Shown here piece after piece: positions 9,285-16,102 of a stretch of 36,629 bases of DNA. Each line of letters begins with the position of its first letter. Position 1 is the first letter of the stretch. The position numbers and the translations under genes were made by a program. Source of the stretch: Klenkia sp. PcliD-1-E (lineage in GTDB: Bacteria; Actinomycetota; Actinomycetes; Mycobacteriales; Geodermatophilaceae); the NCBI RefSeq assembly GCF_024124375.1, contig NZ_JAMXRZ010000032.1, positions 1 to 36,629 of the forward strand, written 5' to 3'. Below the pieces are notes generated by a model, which was given only the letters and a program-made list of their open reading frames with translations, did not search any database and was not told the DNA's origin.

Positions 9285-10465
9285 CGCGCACCGACCCGCA
9301 GCCGGCCGAGCACGCCCCGCTTGGTCTCGGGCTCGGGCAGGAAGCGGGACACCAGGGCCTGCAGTCCGCGGCTGACCTGGTCCTTGCTCGAGCCCGACAG
9401 CAGGGGCACACCGGTGTTGGTGGACAGCGGCACGCCGTTGCTGCGCGGCAGCACGACGTCCAGCGGCGCACCGAGGGTGGCCTCGATGTCGGCGACGTTC
9501 AGACCGCCGGCGGCGTCGGAGCCGTTCAGCAGCAGGTGCCGGTTGCGGGGCACCAGGTTCAGCTCGGTGAGCACGTCCAGCTCCTTGCGCATGCCGCGGA
9601 CGCCCGGGACGTCCATCGAGCTCATCAGCACGAGGTCGGTGGCCCGCTCCAGGGCCACCAGGGTGTGGTCGGACAGGCCCGGGGCGGTGTCGACGACGAC
9701 GTGCCGGAACTCCTGGGACAGCGTGTCGATCAGCCGCGCCACCTGCTCGGCGGTGACCGCGTCGCCCGCGGCCGGCGAGTCGCTGCCCGCGACGACGTAG
9801 AGGCCGCTCTCGTGCCGGGTCAGGAAGCTCTTGAGGACCAGCGGGTCGGTCGAGGCCGCGCCGTGCACGGTGTCGGGCAGCGTGTACTCCGGCGCGAGGC
9901 CGAGGGCGCTGGCCACGTCGCCGAACTGCACGTCGAGGTCGACCAGCACCGTCGAGCCGTGGCCCGAGCGGGCCAGGCCCACGGCCAGGTTGGTGGAGAC
10001 GGTGGTCTTGCCGACCCCACCCTTCGCCGAGCCCACCACGATGACCCGGTGACCGCGGTCACCTGAGGTCTCGCGCAGGGCGTCCCGGCGGGCCGCGGCC
10101 CACTCCGCGCCCCGGGCGACGACGCCGTCGACGTGGTCCTGGTGGGCGTCGGCGGTCAGCAGGTCGCGGACGCCGGCGTGCATCGCCCGCATCCACAGGT
10201 CGGGGTCGGTGGAGTTGGTCGCCATCACGATGCATGTCGGGGTGGCGAGGACGTCGGCGCGGGTGGCCAGGGCCAGCGCCCGCTCCTCCGGCACGTCGGG
10301 CCCGAGGACGGTGACCCCGGGGGAACCGGCCTCCACGACGCGGGCGAACAGCCCGCCGTCGGCGTCCAGGGCCTCCACCCCCAGGGAGAGGACGTCGCCC
10401 TCGCAGGCGGCGGCGAAGCGCTGGACGAGTTCGGCGCCGACGCCGATGGTCAGGACGGTGCTCAC
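9281..10465 (-). CDS. cpaE: Tad pilus localisation ATPase CpaE/TadZ (MinD-like)
   Basis: Residues 1-125 form a receiver-like domain without a clear phospho-acceptor signature, as in other CpaE/TadZ proteins. Residues 140-390 are a ParA/MinD-type ATPase with the deviant Walker A KGGVGKTT at 148-155, the switch segment VLVDLDVQFGD and VVVDTAPGL. TadZ homologues localise the pilus machine, often at a pole. GTG at 10463-10465 overlaps the cpaB stop by four bases (GTGA). It lies between cpaB and cpaF in the same order as in other actinobacterial tad loci. Confidence 0.92.
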
Positions 10466-11172
10466 TGGTCGTCTCCCGTGATCGCGACGGAGGTGGTGCT
10501 GGAGGTGGTGGAGCCGGTGCCCTCGGCGGACTCGAGGGAGAGCCAGACCGCCTGCGCGGAGAGCCCGACGACGACGGTGGAGGCGTCCTGCTGGCTGACC
10601 GCCACCGTGACGGTCCAGGTGCCGGTGGCCGGGTCGGAGGGGGCGCTGACCCGCGTGACCAGGACGTCGTGCAGCACGGCGAAGGTGCTGTAGGAGGTCA
10701 GGCCGCTGGCCCCGGCGTCCTGCGAGGTGAGGGTGATGCCGACCTTGTCCCCGGGGACGAGGGTGCCGCCGGCGGCCCGCTGGGTGTCCAGGCTCGCGCT
10801 GACCTCGACCAGGCCGTCGGGGGCGGGCAGCGAGCCGTCGGCGCGGACCGCGGCCGGGTCGCCGAAGCGTCCACTCTGCAGCATCTCCCCGGGGAGCAGG
10901 TCGGCCGTGGTGGACAGGCCCTCGACAGCGGTCAGGTCCGCCAGCGAGCCGGGGGCGACGAGCCGCTGGGGCACCTGCTCGGCGCGGACCGCGTCACCGA
11001 GGTCGTCGGCCGGGGTGCCGCTGGGCACCTCGCGGGTGACGACGAGGACGACCGCGAGCTCCTCGCCGGCCCGGGCGCGGCTGTCGGCGGACCCGACGTA
11101 GGTCAGGACCACCCACGCACCGGCGGCGGCCAGCAGGACTGCCGCGACGGCGGCGACGATTCGGCGGGACAT
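10462..11172 (-). CDS. cpaB: Flp pilus assembly protein CpaB/RcpC
   Basis: The 236-residue protein has one N-terminal membrane segment (about residues 4-26), then a SAF-like domain (VVLVVTREVPSGTPADDLGD) and an RcpC-type region (LVEVSASLDTQRAAGG, LVPGDKVGITLTSQD). It should face the outside of the membrane; CpaB is a structural part of Tad pili, tied to the outer-membrane channel in Gram-negatives. No secretin is found here, as expected for a monoderm. ATG at 11170-11172 has an AAGGAA ribosome binding site. The C-terminus is Ser/Thr-rich (TGSTTSSTTS). Confidence 0.88.
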   Translation of the reverse strand: MSRRIVAAVAAVLLAAAGAWVVLTYVGSADSRARAGEELAVVLVVTREVPSGTPADDLGDAVRAEQVPQRLVAPGSLADLTAVEGLSTTADLLPGEMLQSGRFGDPAAVRADGSLPAPDGLVEVSASLDTQRAAGGTLVPGDKVGITLTSQDAGASGLTSYSTFAVLHDVLVTRVSAPSDPATGTWTVTVAVSQQDASTVVVGLSAQAVWLSLESAEGTGSTTSSTTSVAITGDDQ

Positions 11173-11206
11173 GGGGTTCCTTCGGTGGTGGGTGGTGGTC
11201 GGTCTG

Positions 11207-12193
11207 TCAGCAGGTGGTGGCGCCGTCCTGGCACCGGGCCCCGGTCCAGGTGGAGGGGTCGGTGAGGAAGACGGCGCGGGCTCCCAGGTCGGGGGCGTTG
11301 GTCGGCGGCGGGGTGGCGTCGCCGACCTGGCGGGGCTGGTTGACGAAGCGGCCGCTGATCGACGTGGAGTCGGCGGCGGTGACCCGCAGCGAGGCCCACC
11401 CGTAGACCTGGGCGGTCCCTCCGGAGAGCGAGCTCCAGACCGGGACGTCGACGGTGCGCCCGACCAGCCCGGACAGGTAGGCCGAGGTGCACCCGGCCGG
11501 TCGGGACGAGGTCGGCTGGTAGCGGGTGATCGCCGTCTGGACGGCGGCCGTCGTGCCGCAGGCCGACCCGGCCGAGGTGGTCGTCCACATCGCCCCGCCG
11601 GTGGTGCTGCCGCCGGTGGGGCCGGTACAGCTGCCCGACGGCTGGGCCGTGAGGTTGATCGACACGGTGGACCCCCCGTTGACCGGGCCGGCCGCCCGAA
11701 AGGTGCACCAGGACACGGCCAGCGCGATGCCGGACGTCGAGCTGGCGACCGGGGCCCATGCCGCGGTCGACTCGACCGACAGCGAGCCGGTCGGGAAGCC
11801 CAGGGCACCGGCGAAGAAGTGCCGGACGAGCCAGGTCCCGGTCGCCCGGGTCTGTCGTCCGTCGACGTAGATCCAGCCGGAGCCCGCCTTGAGGTCGGCC
11901 AGCTTGGCGGCTTCGTTGTTGGCGAAGAAGTAGGACTCGGCGGTGGGCTTGATGTCGCCGCAGTTGCCGGCGGCGCAGTCGGTCGCGACGGCGAGCGCCG
12001 CGGCGTCCGCGCCGTTGACCACCTGCTGGCGCGCGGCCCAGACGCCGGCGGTGTCGACGGCGAGGGCGGCCAGGCCCAGGAAGATCGGCATGAGCAGGGC
12101 GGTGGCCACGGCGATGCCGCCGCGCTCGCCGTCCCGGCCGCGCAGGCGGGTCCAGCGGGGGCGACCCGGCCGCTGCCCGGTCAGGCGCCGCAC
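11207..12193 (-). CDS. TadE/TadG-like Flp pilus assembly protein
   Basis: The 328-residue protein begins with a basic stretch, then GGIAVATALLMPIFLGLAAL, the hydrophobic helix of the TadE/G-like N-terminal domain (PF13400 type), followed by AARQQVVNGADAAALAVATD. The remaining ~260 residues are predicted outside the cell and contain many Ser/Thr/Gly and eight or so cysteines, suggesting disulfides. It may be a minor pilin or anchor. GTG at 12191-12193 overlaps the end of tadE by 13 bases; an upstream in-frame start lies deep inside tadE and would add a non-hydrophobic Arg/Pro/His-rich run, so I reject it. No von Willebrand domain typical of full TadG is seen. Confidence 0.8.
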   Translation of the reverse strand: MRRLTGQRPGRPRWTRLRGRDGERGGIAVATALLMPIFLGLAALAVDTAGVWAARQQVVNGADAAALAVATDCAAGNCGDIKPTAESYFFANNEAAKLADLKAGSGWIYVDGRQTRATGTWLVRHFFAGALGFPTGSLSVESTAAWAPVASSTSGIALAVSWCTFRAAGPVNGGSTVSINLTAQPSGSCTGPTGGSTTGGAMWTTTSAGSACGTTAAVQTAITRYQPTSSRPAGCTSAYLSGLVGRTVDVPVWSSLSGGTAQVYGWASLRVTAADSTSISGRFVNQPRQVGDATPPPTNAPDLGARAVFLTDPSTWTGARCQDGATTC

Positions 12194-12597
12194 CGGATGA
12201 CCGCCTTGCTGGTGATGTCCAGGGCCAGCCCGTCGTTGAAGGGTCCGAAGGGCTGGTAGCGGTAGACGATGGTCACCCGGACGTTGGTGCCTGCGGGCTG
12301 ACCGCTGCACGTCGTCGGCGAAATGGACACCGAACCGCTGCTGATCGGGACCGACTGCGCGGTCGCGGCGTCGACGGCGGCCGAGCGGGCCTGGGCGACG
12401 TCGTTGGTGATGGCCAGGGTGCGGGCGGCCTCGCGGGCGGCGCCGGAGACACCGGCCTGGATCTGGAAGGCCCGGGCCGTGGAGGCCATGCCGAACAGCA
12501 GCAGGACCAGCAGCGGCGCGACGAGGGCGAACTCGACGGCCGAGGCACCGCGCTCGCCGGCCAGGCGGCGGGCGGTACGGGTCAGGACGTGCACCAC
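12181..12597 (-). CDS. tadE: TadE-family pseudopilin
   Basis: The 138-residue protein has a class III prepilin-like site, ERG/ASAVEFALVAPLLVLLLF: after cleavage the glutamate is residue 5 and Phe residue 6, as in TadE pseudopilins. The hydrophobic helix follows directly, then a Ser/Thr-rich domain with two cysteines (one four residues before the end). The prepilin peptidase encoded upstream is the expected processing enzyme. GTG at 12595-12597 is preceded by AGAGGAG. A strong hairpin lies between this gene and the pilin gene. Confidence 0.88.
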   Translation of the reverse strand: MVHVLTRTARRLAGERGASAVEFALVAPLLVLLLFGMASTARAFQIQAGVSGAAREAARTLAITNDVAQARSAAVDAATAQSVPISSGSVSISPTTCSGQPAGTNVRVTIVYRYQPFGPFNDGLALDITSKAVIRCGA

Positions 12598-12651
12598 GGG
12601 GCTGCTCCTCTCGGGACTCGGGCGGGGACGGGGTGAGGGCGGTGGGCCGGG

Positions 12652-12682
12652 CCGGCCGGCGGCGGCGTGCGCCGCCGGCCGG
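12652..12682 (-). terminator. Perfect 13-bp hairpin between Flp pilin gene and tadE
   Basis: CCGGCCGGCGGCG (12652-12664) pairs with its exact complement at 12670-12682 around a five-base loop. It sits 22 bases after the pilin stop and 55 bases before the tadE start. It could end most pilin transcripts, leaving low read-through into the machinery genes, or protect the 3' end of a pilin mRNA. No T-tract follows. Confidence 0.7.
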
Positions 12683-12703
12683 GACCGGGGTCCACCGGCC
12701 GGG

Positions 12704-12916
12704 TCAGTTGACCCGGATGTTGCTGATGGCGGCGGTCAGCTTCGGGCCGAAGATGGCCAGACCGGCGACGACGGCCAGGGCGATGGTGCCGACGAGCAGC
12801 GCGTACTCCACGGCGCTGGCGCCGGTCTCGCGCGACTTCAGGTCGCGGGCGTGGGCTGCGACGCGGTCGCCGGCGGTGACGGACAGGGCGAACAGCGTCT
12901 GGAACAGGTGGGTCAT
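12704..12916 (-). CDS. flp: Flp-family type IVb pilin (major pilin candidate)
   Basis: The 70-residue prepilin has a 32-residue leader ending RETG and the processing site G/ASAVEYALLVGTIALAVV, with Glu5-Tyr6 after cleavage, the hallmark of Flp pilins. The mature pilin is about 38 residues, mostly one hydrophobic helix, ending GPKLTAAISNIRVN. ATG at 12914-12916 has a GGAGGAG ribosome binding site, stronger than those of the downstream genes, as expected for the most abundant product. An upstream in-frame ATG would add 23 residues unlike pilin leaders and is rejected. Confidence 0.93.
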   Translation of the reverse strand: MTHLFQTLFALSVTAGDRVAAHARDLKSRETGASAVEYALLVGTIALAVVAGLAIFGPKLTAAISNIRVN

Positions 12917-12989
12917 GTCGTGCTCCTCCGGGTGGCCGTCACCCGGGTGGACCACGGCGGTCCTGGGTGCGGCTGCAGGGAGCACATCG

Positions 12990-13003
12990 GGTTGCGGGCA
13001 ACC
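12990..13003. promoter_or_regulatory. Short dyad upstream of the pilin gene, candidate operator
   Basis: GGTTGC-GG-GCAACC is a 6+6 base dyad with a two-base centre, 74 bases upstream of the pilin ATG in the gap between it and the prepilin peptidase gene. The region could hold a pilin promoter, but no convincing -35/-10 pair is seen. Function is inference. Confidence 0.35.
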
Positions 13004-13058
13004 GGGGTGGAGCCGGGCCGTCGTCCTCTCCCCCCGAGGGGTGAACCGCGTTTCGAGC

Positions 13059-13739
13059 TCAGCCGAGGGCGAGGAGACCGGCGACCAGCGCGCCGGCCAG
13101 GAGCGCGGGCCCGAAGGGCAGCTGGGTGTCGGTGCTGACCCGGCGCGCAGCCAGCAGCGCCAGCGCGAGCACCGCCTGCGCGACGAAGCCGAGGAAGACC
13201 CCGAGGACCAGCGGGAGCACGCCCAGCCACCCCAGGTACAGGCCCAGGAGGGGGCCGAGCTTGACGTCGCCCAGGCCGAGGCCGTTCGGCGTGAGCAGGG
13301 CCAGCGCGTAGAGCACGACAGCCAGTCCCACCGCGGCGGCGGCGGCCTGCAGCAGAGCCACCCACTCGCCGGTGACGGCCGCGGTCGCGGTCAGCAGGAC
13401 CACCGCACCGGCGGTGGCGGGCAGTAGCGCCCGGTTGGGCAGCAGCTTGTGTTGCAGGTCGACCACGCTCAGCAGCACCGCCCAGCCGGCCAGCCACAAC
13501 CACGCGGGCAGCAACGGCTCGGGCCCGACCCGGACGGCGACCACGGCGAACAGCGCGGCGGTGGCCACCTCCACCCACGGCGGCGGGACCGCGGTGCGGC
13601 GGGTCAGCAGCGCGCCGGGCAGCAGGTCGGCGGCATCCGGCCGGGCGGCGACGACGCGCTGCGCGGCCACGTTGAGCGCGTGCCCGAGCGGCAGCCCCAC
13701 GAGGAACCCGCCCGCACCCAGCCAGACCTGCGCGTCCAC
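13059..13739 (-). CDS. Prepilin peptidase, A24 family (TadV/CpaA type)
   Basis: The 226-residue membrane protein has six or so hydrophobic segments and both catalytic aspartates of the family: Asp94 in SVVDLQHKLLPN and Asp158 in GLGLGDVKLG (the GxGD motif). It lacks the Cys-rich methylase domain of PilD, as TadV-type peptidases do, though it is longer than minimal TadV. It should remove the leaders of the Flp pilin and TadE. GTG at 13737-13739 was chosen because membrane sequence begins directly after it; an upstream extension would be hydrophilic. It is the first gene of the Tad locus, 142 bases before the pilin. Confidence 0.88.
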   Translation of the reverse strand: MDAQVWLGAGGFLVGLPLGHALNVAAQRVVAARPDAADLLPGALLTRRTAVPPPWVEVATAALFAVVAVRVGPEPLLPAWLWLAGWAVLLSVVDLQHKLLPNRALLPATAGAVVLLTATAAVTGEWVALLQAAAAAVGLAVVLYALALLTPNGLGLGDVKLGPLLGLYLGWLGVLPLVLGVFLGFVAQAVLALALLAARRVSTDTQLPFGPALLAGALVAGLLALG

Positions 13740-13824
13740 GGCGGCAGGATCGCACGCGGCACGCCCCTCACCAGGGAGGTCGCGCGCCCACCGGCGGGGT
13801 GTGCCGAGCACCCGGCGCCGGTTT

Positions 13825-13838
13825 CGTCACATGTGACG
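13825..13838. promoter_or_regulatory. Perfect 14-bp palindrome, candidate operator
   Basis: CGTCACATGTGACG reads the same on both strands. It lies in the 157-base gap between the divergent starts of the prepilin peptidase (13739) and the small gene at 13897, 85 bases upstream of the former. A 14-base perfect palindrome with an AT-containing core stands out against this GC-rich background and suggests a binding site for a dimeric regulator. Confidence 0.5.
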
Positions 13839-13884
13839 GCGGATCGGTCGTGCGGCATGCTGTCGCGCGCAGGAGAGGCCTGCC

Positions 13885-13890
13885 TACGGT
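13885..13890 (+). promoter_or_regulatory. Candidate -10 element for a leaderless small gene
   Basis: TACGGT ends six bases before the ATG at 13897. No ribosome binding site fits in the gap, matching a leaderless start. Confidence 0.4.
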
Positions 13891-13896
13891 CAGGAC

Positions 13897-14103
13897 ATGC
13901 CTCTCCCTTCCCCGGTCGACGGCACCCAGGCCGCCCGTGTCCGCCAGCTCCACCTGATCGCCGCGGCCCGCGTGTCCGCCGCCCACGCCACCTCGGCGCA
14001 GCAGGTGGCCGACATCGTCCGCGTGACCGTGGACGACGAGGTCGACACCACCACGTTCGCCGCCATCGTCACCGACTGCTGCGCGGGTCTCCGCCGCCGC
14101 TGA
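13897..14103 (+). CDS. Small hypothetical protein
   Basis: The 68-residue protein has no recognised family. It is Ala/Val/Thr-rich with a likely helical N-terminal half (ARVRQLHLIAAARVSAAHAT), an acidic patch TVDDEVDTTTF and a CysCys pair near the end (VTDCCAGLRRR). The codon bias fits an actinobacterial gene, and a TACGGT -10 hexamer directly precedes the ATG. It is divergent from the Tad locus across a palindrome, so a regulatory link is conceivable but unsupported. A chance open frame cannot be excluded. Confidence 0.5.
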   Translation: MPLPSPVDGTQAARVRQLHLIAAARVSAAHATSAQQVADIVRVTVDDEVDTTTFAAIVTDCCAGLRRR

Positions 14104-14112
14104 CCGCCGGAC

Positions 14113-14186
14113 GGGGTGGCCCGACGTCCCCGACGGTCTGCGCTGCGGGCAACGGCCGACCACCGTGCGGGTCGTCGGGCCACCCC
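14113..14186. repeat. Intergenic 14-bp inverted repeat with nested stem
   Basis: GGGGTGGCCCGACG (14113-14126) is the exact complement of 14173-14186, with a 46-base loop that itself holds short complementary ACGGT/ACCGT segments. It fills most of the gap between the small gene (stop 14103) and the VOC gene (start 14223). It may terminate the first gene or be a structured leader; a leaderless start for the VOC gene favours the terminator view. Confidence 0.5.
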
Positions 14187-14222
14187 TGGTCAAGCCCCGG
14201 CCACCGGGCCACGATCGGCACC

Positions 14223-14627
14223 GTGACGACACCTGCTCCCCAGGTCTGGCCCACCCTGCGCGCCGTCGACGCCCTTGCGCTCATCCGGTTCCTGGTGGAC
14301 GCCTTCGGGTTCCGCGAGGTCGCGGTGTTCACCGACGGCGACGTCGTCCTGCACGCCCAGCTGGCCGGTCCCACCGGCGGCGGGGTGATGCTGGGCTCGG
14401 CCCGCCCCTCCGACGGCGACCGCTGGCCGCTGCGGCCGGGCACCTTCGGCGCCTACGTGGTCTGCGACGACCCGGACGCGCTCTGGGCGCGCGCACTGGC
14501 GGCCGGGGCCACCGGCCTGGACGAGCCGGCGGAGTCCGGGCACGGCCGGGAGTGCCGGTTCCAGGACCCGGAGGGCAACCACTGGTCCTTCGGCACCTAC
14601 CGCGGCGAGCCGGTGCCCACCGACTGA
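14223..14627 (+). CDS. VOC-superfamily protein (PhnB/glyoxalase-like)
   Basis: The 134-residue protein has the two beta-alpha-beta-beta-beta modules of the vicinal oxygen chelate fold: an N-terminal half with LIRFLVDAFGFREVAVF and a C-terminal half with the conserved FQDPEGNHWSFGTY. Members include glyoxalases, dioxygenases and antibiotic resistance proteins; this PhnB-like subgroup mostly has unknown substrates. The motif Glu in DPEGN is in the usual metal-ligand region, but the full ligand set cannot be confirmed by eye. GTG at 14223 follows a CACGAT hexamer by seven bases, suggesting a leaderless transcript. It converges on the SDR gene across a large inverted repeat. Confidence 0.8.
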   Translation: MTTPAPQVWPTLRAVDALALIRFLVDAFGFREVAVFTDGDVVLHAQLAGPTGGGVMLGSARPSDGDRWPLRPGTFGAYVVCDDPDALWARALAAGATGLDEPAESGHGRECRFQDPEGNHWSFGTYRGEPVPTD

Positions 14628-14631
14628 CGAC

Positions 14632-14703
14632 GGGTGGGAGGTGATCCCGGACGGTGGGAGGTCATCGCACCGGCCTCCGACCGTCGGAGATCACCTCCCA
14701 CCC
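14632..14703. repeat. Nested palindromic element between convergent genes (probable bidirectional terminator)
   Basis: Outer arms GGGTGGGAGGTGATC (14632-14646) and 14689-14703 are perfect 15-bp complements. Inside, a second near-copy GGTGGGAGGTCATC (14653-14666) faces an imperfect inverted copy near 14672-14685. So one ~14-base unit occurs about four times, two in each orientation. It fills the 92-base gap between the VOC stop (14627) and the SDR stop (14720). It could end transcription from both sides. Confidence 0.7.
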
Positions 14704-14719
14704 CGCCCCGGCACGACGT

Positions 14720-15406
14720 TCACCAGGGGACGACGGCGTCCTCGTGGTCGCGGAACTGCAGCCCCGGCTCGCCGCGGTGCGCCTCGAGGGTGCGCACCAG
14801 CCCGGCGACGCTCTGCTCGACGGTGAGCGGGGCACCGGCCCCGCCGAGCTCGGTCCGCACCCACCCCGGGTGCAGGCACAGCAGGGTGCGGTCCGGCCGC
14901 GCCCGTGTGGCGTAGCTGCGCATCAGCTGGTTGAGCGCGGACTTGCTCGCCCGGTACACCTCGTGGCCACCGCGGGTGTTCAGCCCGATGCTGCCCTGCC
15001 GGGAGGACATCACCGCGACGGTGCCGCCCGGCGCGACCAGGTCGTCCAGCAGCTCGATCGCCTGCAGCGGAGCCCAGGCGTTGGTGACCAGCACGCGGGC
15101 GAACTCCGCGGCGTCGACGGCACCGACCGGCTCGTCCGCGCCGGTGACACCCGCGTTGACCAGCAGCAGGTCCCAGGTCCGGTCGGCCAGCCGGTCGCGC
15201 AGGGCCGCCAGCTCCTGGGGCACGGTGGTGTCCACCCGGTCCAGGGCGACCCGGTCGTCGGCGTCGGCGAGGTCGTGCAGCGGCGTCCGCTCCTCGCCGC
15301 GCACGGTCCCGGTCACCTGCCAGCCGTGCGCGGCCAGCTCGCGGACCAGGCCGAGCCCCAGAGCGCGCGAGGCACCGAGGACCAGCGCGCGCGGCCCGTC
15401 GCTCAC
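14720..15406 (-). CDS. Short-chain dehydrogenase/reductase (SDR)
   Basis: The 228-residue protein has the classical SDR plan: cofactor loop LGASRALGLG at about 10-19, NAG at 84-86, a catalytic serine at about 134-135 (AVMSSRQGSI), and the YxxxK pair Tyr151/Lys155 in YRASKSALNQL. A basic residue after the second strand (TVRGEER) hints at NADP(H) preference. It resembles C-factor/carbonyl-reductase type SDRs; the substrate is unknown. GTG at 15404-15406 overlaps the stop of the upstream small gene by four bases (GTGA), which sets the start and suggests coupling. Confidence 0.88.
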   Translation of the reverse strand: MSDGPRALVLGASRALGLGLVRELAAHGWQVTGTVRGEERTPLHDLADADDRVALDRVDTTVPQELAALRDRLADRTWDLLLVNAGVTGADEPVGAVDAAEFARVLVTNAWAPLQAIELLDDLVAPGGTVAVMSSRQGSIGLNTRGGHEVYRASKSALNQLMRSYATRARPDRTLLCLHPGWVRTELGGAGAPLTVEQSVAGLVRTLEAHRGEPGLQFRDHEDAVVPW

Positions 15407-15633
15407 CGGGCCCGCTCGGCGCACACCGGGCAGACGTCGTCGGCGGCGGGGTCGAACGGGTCCCCGGCGACCGCGCGCACCTCGTGGTTGCACAGCGACG
15501 TGGCGAGCTCCAGGTCCGCGGACCCGGTGGGGACGGCGTGCACGGGGCCGGTCAGCTGCTCACCGGTGAGGTCGCCGTCGGGGCCGGGGACGACGACGGG
15601 GGTGGTCTCCCGGCCGGTGCCGTAGGTCTGCAT
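15403..15633 (-). CDS. Small Cys-containing protein, possible metal-binding
   Basis: The 76-residue protein has a hydrophilic N-terminus and a C-terminal part with Cys48, His50, Cys68 and Cys71 (SLCNHEV... DVCPVCAERAR), a spacing that could form a small zinc-binding site. No family is recognised with confidence. ATG at 15631-15633 is preferred over an upstream in-frame ATG that would run into the RNase P RNA gene. It overlaps the SDR start by four bases and lies just 3' of rnpB on the same strand. Confidence 0.65.
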   Translation of the reverse strand: MQTYGTGRETTPVVVPGPDGDLTGEQLTGPVHAVPTGSADLELATSLCNHEVRAVAGDPFDPAADDVCPVCAERAR

Positions 15634-15660
15634 GCGCCCACGGTGCCCCAGGTGCGGGCG

Positions 15661-16070
15661 ACGGACGAGTCGGCCTGTACGCCGGGTTCTGTCCCCGGGT
15701 GCCTCGCGGCCTCCCGATGGGCGGTCATCCATCTAGGCCTGTCGTTGCCGGCAGGCTCGAGCGGTCTACCCGGAGACTCGGGCGGGCAGCCCTCGAACGC
15801 CTCCGCGGGTCGGCAGCGAGCTGCCTCCCCTTCCTGACCTTGCTCCGGGTGGGGTTTACCGAGCCGCACCGGTCACCCGGCGCGCTGGTGGTCTCTTGCA
15901 CCACCGTTTCACCCTTACCAGCGGCGGACCGCTGGCGGTCTGTTCTCTGTGGCACTGTCCCGCGGGTCACCCCGGGTCGCTGTTGGCGACCACCCTGCCC
16001 TGTGGAGCCCGGACGTTCCTCGGCGACGGGGTCTCCCCCGCCGACGCGACCGCCCAGCCGACTCGTCCGT
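15661..16070 (-). ncRNA. rnpB: RNase P RNA, bacterial type A
   Basis: Read on the minus strand, the 5' end is CGGACGAGTCGGCTGGGCGG, followed by the universal GAGGAACGTCCGGGC and TCCACAGGGCAGGGTGG (plus-strand 15989-16020). The central conserved GGGTGAAACGGTGGTGCAAG (about 15913-15894) is present, and the 3' end has ACAGAACCCGGCGTACAGG and GACTCGTCCG. The two ends pair perfectly to form helix P1 (16060-16072 with 15659-15671). About 410 nt is the normal length for actinobacteria. It is the catalytic RNA that matures tRNA 5' ends. Exact ends are uncertain by a few bases. Apparent reading frames inside it are spurious. Confidence 0.96.
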
Positions 16071-16080
16071 CGTGCCGGGG

Positions 16081-16086
16081 AGCCTA
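16081..16086 (-). promoter_or_regulatory. Candidate -10 element of rnpB
   Basis: Minus-strand TAGGCT lies about 9-14 bases before the inferred 5' end of RNase P RNA. It sits inside the 30-base gap to the cutC start, and the -35 region would overlap the cutC start codon and its ribosome binding site. Confidence 0.45.
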
Positions 16087-16102
16087 CCGGGAGGATCTCC
16101 CC

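Noticed and set aside
11759-12310. Longer TadE/G-like protein starting at 12310
   Set aside because: The extra 39 residues overlap tadE in another frame, are Arg/His/Pro-rich, and would place the membrane helix too far from the N-terminus.
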